Shown here one piece after another: positions 1-5,348 of a stretch of DNA of 6,055 bases. A model generated the notes under the pieces. The model did no database searches, was not told where the DNA came from, and worked only from the letters and a program-made list of their open reading frames with translations. Position 1 is the stretch's first letter. Every line of letters starts with the position of its first letter. Position numbers and translations under genes: made by a program. The stretch is from Leptotrichia sp. oral taxon 215 (GTDB lineage: Bacteria > Fusobacteriota > Fusobacteriia > Fusobacteriales > Leptotrichiaceae): contig CAJPML010000073.1 in assembly GCA_905371725.1 (NCBI GenBank), positions 1-6,055 on the forward strand, given 5' to 3'.

Positions 1-23
1 ATTCAATCGTAATTAAAAAGAAA

Positions 24-59
24 TAAAAAAAGCTCCCTTAATCTTACGATAAAAGGAGC
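24..59 (-). terminator. Rho-independent terminator reading leftward
   Basis: On the minus strand, GCTCCTTT pairs with AAGGGAGC (one G-T pair), and after one mismatch ATC pairs with GAT around a GTAA (GNRA-type) tetraloop. A run of seven T and then ATTT follows at 31-22. The plus-strand side has no T tract, so the terminator works leftward only. No convincing minus-strand gene lies to its right, so it either ends a short leftward transcript from the promoter at 89-117 or acts as an attenuator for a gene beyond the left edge. Confidence 0.75.
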
Positions 60-71
60 ATACACTATAAT
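44..71 (+). promoter_or_regulatory. Possible rightward promoter of the first operon
   Basis: A perfect -10 box, TATAAT, lies at 66-71. Sixteen bases upstream is TTACGA (44-49), which matches the -35 consensus at only three of six positions. Transcription would start near 78 and give a leader of about 60 bases before the gene at 138. TATAAT alone is common by chance in DNA this AT-rich, so the call rests mostly on position ahead of the operon. Confidence 0.35.
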
Positions 72-88
72 AAGTGCCAACCAACCTT

Positions 89-117
89 ATTATACTGTAT
101 AAACTCCAAAAAATCAA
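89..117 (-). promoter_or_regulatory. Probable leftward promoter
   Basis: Read on the minus strand, TTGATT (117-112) is separated by exactly 17 bases from a perfect TATAAT (94-89). This is a good sigma-70/SigA-type promoter. The start site would be near 82 and transcription would meet the leftward terminator after only about 60 bases. It faces the weak rightward promoter at 44-71, so the two would interfere, as in face-to-face lysogeny switches of some temperate phages. Confidence 0.5.
90..102. promoter_or_regulatory. 13-bp palindrome, candidate operator
   Basis: TTATAC-T-GTATAA is a perfect inverted repeat around a central base. It overlaps the -10 box of the leftward promoter and lies just downstream of the expected start of rightward transcription. 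Its size and position suit a phage repressor operator, but AT-rich palindromes of this size can arise by chance and no second copy was noticed in the window. Confidence 0.3.
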
Positions 118-137
118 TATTTTCAGGAGGAAAAAGC

Positions 138-413
138 ATGACATTTGAAGAAAAACTAGGATTTGAAGTAGCAAAGGAATTATTAGACATTCACAATGAG
201 GAGTTACAGAAAGCACAGAAGAAATTCAGTGGAGTATTTCAAAAAATATGGGATGAAGCACTAGAAAAAGGAATAAAGTTATTTGATTTAGAAAGTGCCT
301 TTGATGATTTCTTGGATGTAGTCAAGGAAGAATATTACAAGGCAGGAAAACGAATAGACAGTATAGTGCAGTCAGAAACTCTTAAGAATGAAATAGCAAA
401 GGCTACTGCTTAA
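138..413 (+). CDS. Small acidic helical protein of unknown function
   Basis: This gene encodes 91 residues and I do not recognise a family. The sequence is rich in Glu, Lys and Asp with regularly spaced hydrophobic residues and looks almost entirely alpha-helical. It has no signal peptide, membrane segment, cysteine or obvious catalytic motif. The start is set by a strong AGGAGG at 125-130, seven bases before the ATG. It is the first gene of the rightward operon, 26 bp before the antirepressor, a place where temperate phages often carry small regulatory or host-takeover proteins. A helical DNA-binding accessory or a protein-protein adaptor are both possible, but nothing in the sequence decides between them. 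The gene itself is well supported by start signal, length and context. Confidence 0.75.
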   Translation: MTFEEKLGFEVAKELLDIHNEELQKAQKKFSGVFQKIWDEALEKGIKLFDLESAFDDFLDVVKEEYYKAGKRIDSIVQSETLKNEIAKATA

Positions 414-439
414 AAAAAGTATAATAGGAGGATAAAAGA

Positions 440-1171
440 ATGAATTTAGTAAAAATAGAAAATAAAAATACAATGACAAGTAGAGAAGTTGCCGAAATAA
501 CAGGTAAGGAACACAAAAATGTTTTAAGAGATATAAAAGATGAGATTGAAAAACTTGAAAAACAGGGCATTAGAGCTGAGCTCATTTTTGAGCTGAGCGA
601 ATATACAGATAATACAGGAAGAAAATTGCCACAGTATGAGTTAACAAAAGAAGGAGTATTACAGTTGGCGGCTAGATACGATGCGGTTGTAAGATTCAGA
701 CTAATAGAAAAAGTGACAAGACCAAAAGAATACAGTCAAAAAGAATTACTGCTAATGAATTTGGAAGCTATCGAAAGAATAGAAGAGCTTGAAGAAGAAA
801 ATCAGATACAAAAGCAGGTCATAGCAGAGTATAAGACAGTCAAGGAATATGTAGATACAATACTTTCAAGTGAAGATACAATGTCAATAACACAGATTGC
901 AGCAGATTATGGACTGAGTGCAATGGTACTGAATGGGATATTGAATGAAAACAGGGTTATAAGAAAAGTTGGAAATCAGTGGATATTGTATGTTGAGCAT
1001 ATGAATAAAGGATATACAAAGAGTGAAACAATAACAGTAAAGAGGAAAGATGGAACAGAAAAAGTAGTTCCAAATACAAAATGGACACAGAAAGGAAGAT
1101 TATTCATACATAATCTGCTTGAAAGTCTAGGGATAAAAGCAAATATGGACAAGGAAAGGGAAGGAGCTTAA
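440..1171 (+). CDS. Phage antirepressor, Rha N-terminal and KilAC C-terminal domains
   Basis: A 243-residue cytoplasmic DNA-binding regulator. Residues about 10-95 match the Rha (phage_pRha) pattern: a helix-turn-helix-like start (TMTSREVAEITGKEHKNVLR), then an E/Y-rich strand and YELTKEGVLQLAARYDAVVRFRLIE. A helical, probably coiled-coil linker follows at about 100-140. Residues 145-235 resemble the KilAC/ANT domain: MSITQIAADYGLS, a middle stretch with GNQWILY, and the closing TKWTQKGRLFIHNLL. Proteins with this architecture act as antirepressors or regulators of lytic growth; by inference it would counter a phage repressor, or take part in an early switch. AGGAGG at 426-431 lies eight bases before the ATG. 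The stop is two bases before the next gene, whose ribosome binding site lies in this gene's last codons, so the two are co-transcribed and probably coupled. The domain call is firm; the partner repressor is not visible. Confidence 0.87.
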   Translation: MNLVKIENKNTMTSREVAEITGKEHKNVLRDIKDEIEKLEKQGIRAELIFELSEYTDNTGRKLPQYELTKEGVLQLAARYDAVVRFRLIEKVTRPKEYSQKELLLMNLEAIERIEELEEENQIQKQVIAEYKTVKEYVDTILSSEDTMSITQIAADYGLSAMVLNGILNENRVIRKVGNQWILYVEHMNKGYTKSETITVKRKDGTEKVVPNTKWTQKGRLFIHNLLESLGIKANMDKEREGA

Positions 1172-1173
1172 AT

Positions 1174-1752
1174 ATGGGAATTTCAGTAGAAATGAGAGAA
1201 AAACTAAAAGAAAATACAAAATCACTATTTAACATATTAGAAAAAAATTTAAAGAATAAACGTGATATGTCAGAAGTTAATGAAGCACTTAATGAAGAAT
1301 TAAGAACAGTAGGTAATTTTTTAGGGACAACAATAGAAGCAACTGAATTTGATAAAAAATATGAACCGATGGACGATAGGTCACTCTGCGAAGTAGCTTT
1401 TGAAAAATCATTGTTTCTTTATAGCCTTTGGAATGTTGAAAAATATACAGAAATAGTAAAAAATGAAGAAAAACAATTAGAGATAATGTATGAAATTCCT
1501 TTTTTAAAATTTTTAATTGACTATAAGTTTGAAAAATATGGATTTGAAATATTCAAAGATATGGGGCTTGAAATAAAAGGTTTTACTTCTGATAAAAAAA
1601 TTTTCGTCATTGAAAGAGAAGATATGAGCGAAGAACAAAGATTGAAATGGGAAAAGCAAAAAGAAAAAATGGAAAAAGAAGGCAACCTTGAAACGAGAGA
1701 TATATTTTTAGAAAACAATGATAAAGAGATAGAAAATGAAATTCAAGCATAA
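1174..1752 (+). CDS. Charged, mainly helical protein of unknown function
   Basis: This gene encodes 192 residues and I recognise no family. The N-terminal half (about 1-105) is helical and charged, with one hydrophobic patch around 76-86 (EKSLFLYSLWN). The middle (about 106-150) is more mixed, with likely strands at IKGFTSDKKIFVIE. Residues 150-192 are very rich in Glu, Lys and Asn and look like a coiled coil or a disordered tail. There is no signal peptide and the hydrophobic stretches are too short for membrane segments, so a cytoplasmic protein is likely. AAGGAG at 1161-1166, inside the end of the antirepressor gene, sets the start. The gene ends this block: a hairpin cluster with a terminator-like end follows. 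Its position after an antirepressor suggests an early phage gene, but no function can be assigned. Confidence 0.75.
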   Translation: MGISVEMREKLKENTKSLFNILEKNLKNKRDMSEVNEALNEELRTVGNFLGTTIEATEFDKKYEPMDDRSLCEVAFEKSLFLYSLWNVEKYTEIVKNEEKQLEIMYEIPFLKFLIDYKFEKYGFEIFKDMGLEIKGFTSDKKIFVIEREDMSEEQRLKWEKQKEKMEKEGNLETRDIFLENNDKEIENEIQA

Positions 1753-1755
1753 AAA

Positions 1756-1780
1756 GCCCGAAGGAAAAATTTCCCTCGGC
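1756..1780. repeat. Imperfect GC-rich inverted repeat (hairpin)
   Basis: GCC(C)GA(A)GGAA pairs with TTCC(C)TCGGC around a short A-rich loop, with a single bulge and one mismatch. It begins three bases after the stop codon of the preceding gene. It lacks a T tract of its own, so alone it is more likely an RNA-stabilising 3' hairpin than a terminator. It is directly followed by a perfect 10-bp palindrome, CTCATATGAG, at 1780-1789. Confidence 0.55.
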
Positions 1781-1795
1781 TCATATGAGAATATT

Positions 1796-1830
1796 ATTCA
1801 CAGTTATTAAAGGCTGTGAATTTTTATTTT
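1796..1830 (+). terminator. Rho-independent terminator between first and second blocks
   Basis: ATTCACAG (1796-1803) pairs perfectly with CTGTGAAT (1814-1821) around a ten-base loop, and TTTTTATTTT runs from 1821 to 1830. The ribosome binding site of the next gene starts at the next base. The stem is short and only moderately GC-rich, so partial readthrough is likely. The downstream genes then depend on readthrough, antitermination, or a weak promoter: TATTAT at 1792-1797 has only a poor -35 upstream. Confidence 0.6.
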
Positions 1831-1840
1831 AGGAGGATTT

Positions 1841-2005
1841 ATGATAGAAGAACAGAAAATAAAGGCAAAAAGGATAAAGTATAAGCTGAAGACTGGAGAA
1901 GTTTTAAGCAAAGATGAGTATCATTTTTGTAAAATTAATATAAGATTTTTTGAAAACATAAGATTCAGAAAAGTTAGGAGAGCAATGAAAAAATGGCAAC
2001 GGTAG
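1841..2005 (+). CDS. 54-residue basic protein of unknown function
   Basis: A short reading frame encoding 54 residues, strongly basic (many Lys and Arg, especially the C-terminal RFRKVRRAMKKWQR). I recognise no family. It has a clear AGGAGG at 1831-1836, four bases before its ATG; the spacing is short but usable. Its last 13 bp overlap the start of the HNH nuclease gene in another frame, and that gene's ribosome binding site (AGGAGAG, 1976-1982) lies inside it, so the two are probably translationally coupled. The charge suggests nucleic-acid binding, which is inference. It could instead be a coupling leader with little function of its own. It lies just after a terminator-like hairpin with no strong promoter in between. 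Confidence 0.6.
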   Translation: MIEEQKIKAKRIKYKLKTGEVLSKDEYHFCKINIRFFENIRFRKVRRAMKKWQR

Positions 2006-2787
2006 AGATAGACAGACTGAACTGTGAAATAAGGTTGCTATATCCGACTAACGAAAGTGTCAAAAAACTTGCAGAATGGCAGGATGAAATAAATAACTAT
2101 CCAATTAAAATCATTCCGCAGAACACAATAACAATGGATCAGATGAAGTTATTATATGTGCTTTTTAAACAGTTCAGCGAGGGTATAGAATGGTACGATT
2201 TGGGATATACTAAAGACTATTTAAAGGACATGTTTAGTGGCATATATGAGATTGGAGAGTTCAGTTTAAGTCCATTTAAGAAAAATCCGTTGACACTGGA
2301 TCAGGCTACTGAATTTATCCAGTTCATAATAGAACATGGAATTGAAAATAATATAAATCTTTATATTCAGGACAAAAATACAGGAGTAAAAAGACATATA
2401 AGGGAAATAGTACCTGATATTCAGAGGTATGTAATCAGATGTCTGAGGGAAAGAGTATGCTGCGTCTGTGGAGAAAAGCATGACTTTAAGAATGGAAAAA
2501 TAGTGGACTTGGAACATTATGATAATATCTCCAGTACGGCTACAACTTATGATCTAGATGATGGACTACAGAGCAGGTTTTTAACTTTATGTAGAAAACA
2601 TCATATGGAAATACATAATATACCCAAAAAAGAATTTATAGAAAAATATATCCTTGAACCTGTGTGGTTAAATGAGCAGCTTGTTTATGAACTACTTGAC
2701 AAATATCCAAATCACTTTAAGCTGTTCAAAAAACGTTTGAAAGAAGGATATTATGATGACGTAATAGTAAAGGAGAAAAGGAAATGA
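1993..2787 (+). CDS. Phage HNH nuclease of the putative HNHc family
   Basis: A 264-residue protein with two parts. Residues about 45-120 carry the pattern common in the N-terminal half of phage 'putative HNHc nuclease' proteins: ITMDQMKLLYVLF, DYLKDMF, EIGEFSLSPF and ATEFIQFIIEHGI. This recalls the NinB-like recombination mediator pattern. Residues 156-210 form a zinc-bound HNH site: CxxC at C156/C159, VDLEH with the first catalytic His at H175, then CRKHHMEIH with C200 and H203 completing the zinc site and H204/H208 near the active centre. Such proteins lie in replication or recombination regions of phages and probably nick or cut branched or double-stranded DNA; the exact substrate is unknown. 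The start has AGGAGAG ten bases upstream, inside the preceding small gene. The stop overlaps the methyltransferase start as ATGA, so both should be made together. Confidence 0.82.
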   Translation: MATVEIDRLNCEIRLLYPTNESVKKLAEWQDEINNYPIKIIPQNTITMDQMKLLYVLFKQFSEGIEWYDLGYTKDYLKDMFSGIYEIGEFSLSPFKKNPLTLDQATEFIQFIIEHGIENNINLYIQDKNTGVKRHIREIVPDIQRYVIRCLRERVCCVCGEKHDFKNGKIVDLEHYDNISSTATTYDLDDGLQSRFLTLCRKHHMEIHNIPKKEFIEKYILEPVWLNEQLVYELLDKYPNHFKLFKKRLKEGYYDDVIVKEKRK

Positions 2788-3335
2788 TAATAGAAAAATT
2801 AGAAGAGAATCAGAAAAAATATTCTCTAATATATGCTGATCCGCCTTGGCAAAAGAAAAAAGGTGGATTGAGAAAAAGCAGACCAAATCAATCAAGAGAT
2901 TTAGATTACAAAACTCTTTCTATTGGAGAAATTAAAAATATTCTTTCAGCTGTAAAAACAGAAGAAAAAAATAATTTTTTTGTCTGGACAATAGATGAAT
3001 TTCTATTTGACTGTGAAGAAATGATGAAAGAACTAGGCTACAATTTACATGCAAGGCTTATTTGGGACAAAGAAAATGGAGTTGCCCCAGCGTTCACAAT
3101 AAGATATTCTCACGAATATCTACTATGGTTTTACAAAAAAGGGAATATGTTAAAACCAATTTCTGAAATGCGGGGTAAATTTACAACAGTTTTTAGAGAA
3201 AAGTCAATAAAACACTCTAAAAAGCCAGTAATTGCTTATGAAATGATAGAAAAAATGTTTCCAAATACTGAAAAGATTGAATTATTCGCAAGAAACACAA
3301 GAGAAAATTGGGATAGTTTTGGCAATGAAATTTAA
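2784..3335 (+). CDS. MT-A70 family adenine-N6 DNA methyltransferase
   Basis: A 183-residue SAM-dependent methyltransferase. The catalytic DPPW motif is at residues 19-22, after the strand YSLIYA. The rest follows the MT-A70 order: a helix-strand stretch ending FFVWTID (65-71), LHARLIWDKENG (88-99), SHEYLLWFYKKG (109-120), HSKKP (144-148), KIELFAR (164-170) and the closing ENWDSFGNE (174-182). Length and layout match single-domain phage members, which methylate adenine N6 in DNA. Target recognition cannot be read from sequence. It overlaps the HNH nuclease gene by 4 bp (ATGA) and has AGGAG eight bases before its start. Likely roles are protecting phage DNA from host restriction or marking DNA for the neighbouring nuclease. 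There is no linked restriction endonuclease of a standard type, so it is probably an orphan methyltransferase. Confidence 0.87.
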   Translation: MIIEKLEENQKKYSLIYADPPWQKKKGGLRKSRPNQSRDLDYKTLSIGEIKNILSAVKTEEKNNFFVWTIDEFLFDCEEMMKELGYNLHARLIWDKENGVAPAFTIRYSHEYLLWFYKKGNMLKPISEMRGKFTTVFREKSIKHSKKPVIAYEMIEKMFPNTEKIELFARNTRENWDSFGNEI

Positions 3336-3349
3336 AGGAGAAAAACAAA

Positions 3350-3583
3350 ATGACTTATAAAGAGAAAAAGAGCTATGAGAAAATATTTTTAGAAGTCTGG
3401 GACAATAATTTGCTTGAAAAAAATTTATTAATGGACATGTGCGAATTATTAGGACTTGAAAAAACGGAAAAATTGGAAGATGGGATCACATTATTTTATT
3501 ACAAAACAACGAATGACAGAACATTTGTAATAGAAGATGATGAAGTTTCTGGAACTTTAGAAATTTATGAGGAAAAGAAATAA
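3350..3583 (+). CDS. Small acidic protein of unknown function
   Basis: This gene encodes 77 residues, and no family is recognised. The first half is helical (about 3-45) and the second half likely forms two or three strands (ITLFYYKTT, DRTFVIEDD, SGTLEIYEE), a compact alpha-beta pattern. The C-terminal half is strongly acidic. AAAGGAG at 3334-3340 overlaps the stop of the methyltransferase gene and sits nine bases before the ATG, so the gene belongs to the same transcript. It has no membrane segment or signal peptide. Acidic small phage proteins next to DNA-modification genes are sometimes DNA mimics that block host nucleases, but the charge here is modest and this is only a possibility. Confidence 0.72.
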   Translation: MTYKEKKSYEKIFLEVWDNNLLEKNLLMDMCELLGLEKTEKLEDGITLFYYKTTNDRTFVIEDDEVSGTLEIYEEKK

Positions 3584-3593
3584 TTGAAATGGC

Positions 3594-3634
3594 AATGATT
3601 TTGACGATAACATCAAAATCGTTTTGCTGATGTT
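3594..3634 (+). promoter_or_regulatory. Two mutually exclusive hairpins, possible attenuator or weak terminator
   Basis: AATGATTTTGA (3594-3604) can pair with TCAAAATCGTT (3613-3623), an 11-bp stem with one G-T pair and an eight-base loop, followed by TTTT. Alternatively AACATCA (3609-3615) can pair with TGATGTT (3628-3634), which needs the same bases. The two structures cannot form together. They fill most of the 74-bp gap before the next gene, the largest gap inside this run of genes. The first could be a weak terminator and the second an antiterminator-like form; the stems are AT-rich, so this is tentative. Confidence 0.4.
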
Positions 3635-3657
3635 TGAAAAACGATAGAGAGGTAATT

Positions 3658-4017
3658 ATGGTAAAAATTGATTTATACTATCTAATTTATAAAGAATTTA
3701 AAGAATTAATTGAAAATTTTATGGGAAACAGAAAATTTGAAATTAGTTATGGGACTGAAAATGAAATTATACTTAAAAATTTTGTGATTTATGTAGAATA
3801 TCAAAATAGAATGTTTAAAATTCTATCACAAAAATCATTTTCTGGCGATAGCGGATGGGACTATAGAGAAACAGAACCGAACGAATTAATAAAAAATCTA
3901 GAAATTGAATTTGAAAAATTTAAAGATAAAGTCTTAGAATTTGACAAAGTGAATAAAATGGGACTTGAAGAATTAAGAGAAAAATATTTTAGTGTTTTAG
4001 GGATAAAAAAACATTGA
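3658..4017 (+). CDS. Hypothetical protein, 119 residues
   Basis: No family is recognised. The protein begins with a helix (residues 3-22), continues with probable strands (KFEISYGT, EIILKNFVIYVEY, RMFKILSQKS) and ends with a charged helical half (about 73-119). A TTG codon at 3634 would extend it by eight residues, but it lacks a ribosome binding site and lies in the hairpin region. The ATG at 3658, with GAGAGG five bases upstream, is preferred. It is cytoplasmic by appearance, with no signal peptide or membrane segment and no cysteines. The following glutaredoxin gene starts 16 bp after its stop, so they share a transcript. Base composition here and in the neighbouring small genes looks even more AT-rich than the nuclease gene, which may reflect separate acquisition. 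Confidence 0.72.
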   Translation: MVKIDLYYLIYKEFKELIENFMGNRKFEISYGTENEIILKNFVIYVEYQNRMFKILSQKSFSGDSGWDYRETEPNELIKNLEIEFEKFKDKVLEFDKVNKMGLEELREKYFSVLGIKKH

Positions 4018-4033
4018 TTTTGGGAGGTAAAAA

Positions 4034-4276
4034 ATGAATAAATATACATTATACACAACAGACAATTGTAATATATGTGATAGAGCAAAAAGCTTAATTC
4101 AGAGGCAGGAATTAAACATTGAAATCAAGAAAGCAACAGGAAAGGAAGTGAAGGAATTTAGAACAAAGAAAATATTGAGTTTCCCAGTTTTAACAGATGA
4201 AACTGGAGAAATAATAAGTTTTGGATTACAAGCTGGGTATTACATAGCAGAGAACATAGCAAAATTTAAGAGTTAG
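4034..4276 (+). CDS. Glutaredoxin / NrdH-like redox protein
   Basis: An 80-residue thioredoxin-fold protein. The first strand KYTLYTT leads into the active site CNIC (C12 and C15) followed by the helix DRAKSLI. The cis-proline loop is SFPVLTD (P51), and a short strand and final helix complete a minimal glutaredoxin fold; length matches the family. The two cysteines would cycle between dithiol and disulfide in the cytoplasm. Phage glutaredoxins and NrdH proteins usually supply electrons to ribonucleotide reductase, raising dNTP supply. No reductase gene is in this window, so the partner may be the host enzyme or lie elsewhere. GGGAGG at 4022-4027 sets the start. It is unlikely to be a thioredoxin, since it is short and lacks the WCGPC site. 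Confidence 0.82.
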   Translation: MNKYTLYTTDNCNICDRAKSLIQRQELNIEIKKATGKEVKEFRTKKILSFPVLTDETGEIISFGLQAGYYIAENIAKFKS

Positions 4277-4286
4277 GAGTACAAAT

Positions 4287-4679
4287 ATGGATCTTTTTAA
4301 TGATGAAATTTTTATTTTAGAAAAAGAACTGAATAAAATTGATTATAGAATTAAAGAAATTGAAAGAGACCATTCTATTAGATATCCTAATTCAAATGTG
4401 ATTATCAATTTTGAACTTTTTGAATTACGTGAAAAAAGGAAAAATGTAATAGAGGAATTATTGGAAACAAAAAAATTGCAGAGAAATTCTATGAGGAATG
4501 AAGAGGGTTTTAAAAAGAGAATTGAAATAATTGATGAAATAATCGAAAATACAGATAAATACTACTACGGTCAAGAAGATTATTATGAGTTATTAGGAGA
4601 ACTCAATGTATTGAAATGGATTTTAGGACTTGCAGACTCAACTGTAACTGATGAAGTTTTAAAAGATACTAAAATTTAG
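4287..4679 (+). CDS. Coiled-coil protein of unknown function
   Basis: This gene encodes 130 residues, highly charged and almost wholly helical. Residues 5-31 and 44-66 form heptad-like stretches separated by a break containing Pro-Asn (RYPNSNV), consistent with a helical hairpin. A second helical region at 73-90 is followed by a Tyr-rich segment (KYYYGQEDYYELLG) and a final hydrophobic helix near 105-116. I recognise no family. The ribosome binding site AGGAG (4275-4279) overlaps the stop codon of the glutaredoxin gene, indicating coupled translation. No membrane segment or signal peptide is present. Small coiled-coil phage proteins of this sort occur as accessory factors or scaffolds, but no specific role can be given. 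Confidence 0.72.
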   Translation: MDLFNDEIFILEKELNKIDYRIKEIERDHSIRYPNSNVIINFELFELREKRKNVIEELLETKKLQRNSMRNEEGFKKRIEIIDEIIENTDKYYYGQEDYYELLGELNVLKWILGLADSTVTDEVLKDTKI

Positions 4680-4702
4680 AAAAAAATTAGGAGAGTGAAA
4701 AA

Positions 4703-5065
4703 ATGATAAAGATAGTAATAATTTATTTTATAGTTGTTATGTTTACAACTTTAGTTGCATGTCTTATTGATTTGTATAATAATGACGAGGAAATGCAACT
4801 AACAATAAAAAGAGTGATTTTGTTAATAATTGGTTATGTATTATTATTTTTTCTGCTTGTGACAATTAAAATATGGGTTGAAACAATAAGAAATGCTACA
4901 ACATATATAGAAATACTAAAAACAACACTGATAAACGGGTTTTATTTTATTAATTCGATTTTGTTGGGTTCAGCAATATCTAGAAAAATGTTAGAAATAA
5001 AAGAAGAATTATATAACATTAAACTTAAAAAAATTTTGAGAGAAAAACAGGAGGAAATAAAATGA
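4703..5065 (+). CDS. Small integral membrane protein
   Basis: This gene encodes 120 residues. Membrane segments are clear at about 3-23 (KIVIIYFIVVMFTTLVACLI) and 36-57 (rich in Leu, Ile, Val and Phe), and a third likely one spans about 73-92. The tail from 94 on is charged (many Lys and Glu) and probably cytoplasmic. I recognise no family. AGGAGAG at 4689-4695 sets the start. Its last codon and stop overlap the start of the lipoprotein gene as ATGA, which strongly suggests the two are made and act together at the cell envelope. A holin is conceivable, but the long charged tail and lack of an adjacent endolysin do not favour it. A role in superinfection exclusion or envelope modification is another possibility; both are inference. 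Confidence 0.75.
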   Translation: MIKIVIIYFIVVMFTTLVACLIDLYNNDEEMQLTIKRVILLIIGYVLLFFLLVTIKIWVETIRNATTYIEILKTTLINGFYFINSILLGSAISRKMLEIKEELYNIKLKKILREKQEEIK

Positions 5066-5334
5066 AAAAAATATTATTAGGAATTGTGGTAATAGGAATT
5101 TTGGGAAGTTGTGCGAACTGGGAAGATACTAAAAAAGACTGGGAAAGTAGTACAGAAGGATTAAAAAGAAAAGTTGAGGTATACACTCTTGATGGGAAAT
5201 TAATAAAAACATATGAAGGACTTATGAGAGTGAGAAGTGCAGAAGAAAGCAGCATGGTATCTCTTAATCTTATAGAAGAAGGAAATAGAAGAATTATGAT
5301 AGACAATGCTATCGTAATAATTGAAGAAAAGTAG
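5062..5334 (+). CDS. Small phage lipoprotein
   Basis: A 90-residue protein with a textbook lipoprotein signal: MKK, a hydrophobic core (ILLGIVVIGI) and lipobox LGSC with the lipid-accepting Cys at residue 17. The mature part (about 73 residues) starts with a charged, Trp-containing linker (WEDTKKDWESSTEGLKR) and then a compact beta-rich domain (VEVYTLDGKLIKTYEG, ending MIDNAIVIIEEK). The pattern VEVY-x-DGK-x-TYEG resembles small lipoproteins that I recall from other prophages of low-GC bacteria, but I cannot name the family with certainty. AGGAGG at 5049-5054 sets the start, and the gene overlaps the membrane-protein gene by 4 bp. It would be anchored on the outer face of the cytoplasmic membrane, or sorted to the outer membrane in a diderm host. 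Superinfection exclusion by a prophage lipoprotein is a known theme and a fitting guess. Confidence 0.78.
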   Translation: MKKILLGIVVIGILGSCANWEDTKKDWESSTEGLKRKVEVYTLDGKLIKTYEGLMRVRSAEESSMVSLNLIEEGNRRIMIDNAIVIIEEK

Positions 5335-5348
5335 GAGGGTCTATTTTG
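5333..5348 (+). promoter_or_regulatory. Ribosome binding site supporting a TTG start
   Basis: AGGAGGG (5333-5339), overlapping the stop codon of the lipoprotein gene, lies seven bases from TTG at 5346-5348 when measured from AGGAGG. No in-frame ATG exists nearby, so this site decides that the zinc-ribbon gene begins with TTG. Confidence 0.65.

Noticed and set aside
13..216. 67-codon hydrophobic frame on the minus strand at the left edge
   Set aside because: It starts inside the gene at 138, has no good ribosome binding site that I can see, and reads through the promoter and the terminator hairpin, so it is probably not coding.
573..597. GAGCTGAG direct repeat and AGCTCA/TGAGCT hairpin inside the antirepressor gene
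   Set aside because: The repeat encodes the similar peptides RAEL and FELSE within a conserved-looking domain, with no frame break. The T-rich loop is not a T tract after the stem, so it is not a terminator. Probably chance.
2266..2517. 83-codon minus-strand frame within the nuclease gene
   Set aside because: It sits wholly opposite the conserved nuclease domains and has no recognisable motif of its own.
3634..3657. TTG-initiated extension of the gene at 3658
   Set aside because: No ribosome binding site precedes the TTG and it lies in the hairpin region, whereas the ATG at 3658 has GAGAGG upstream.
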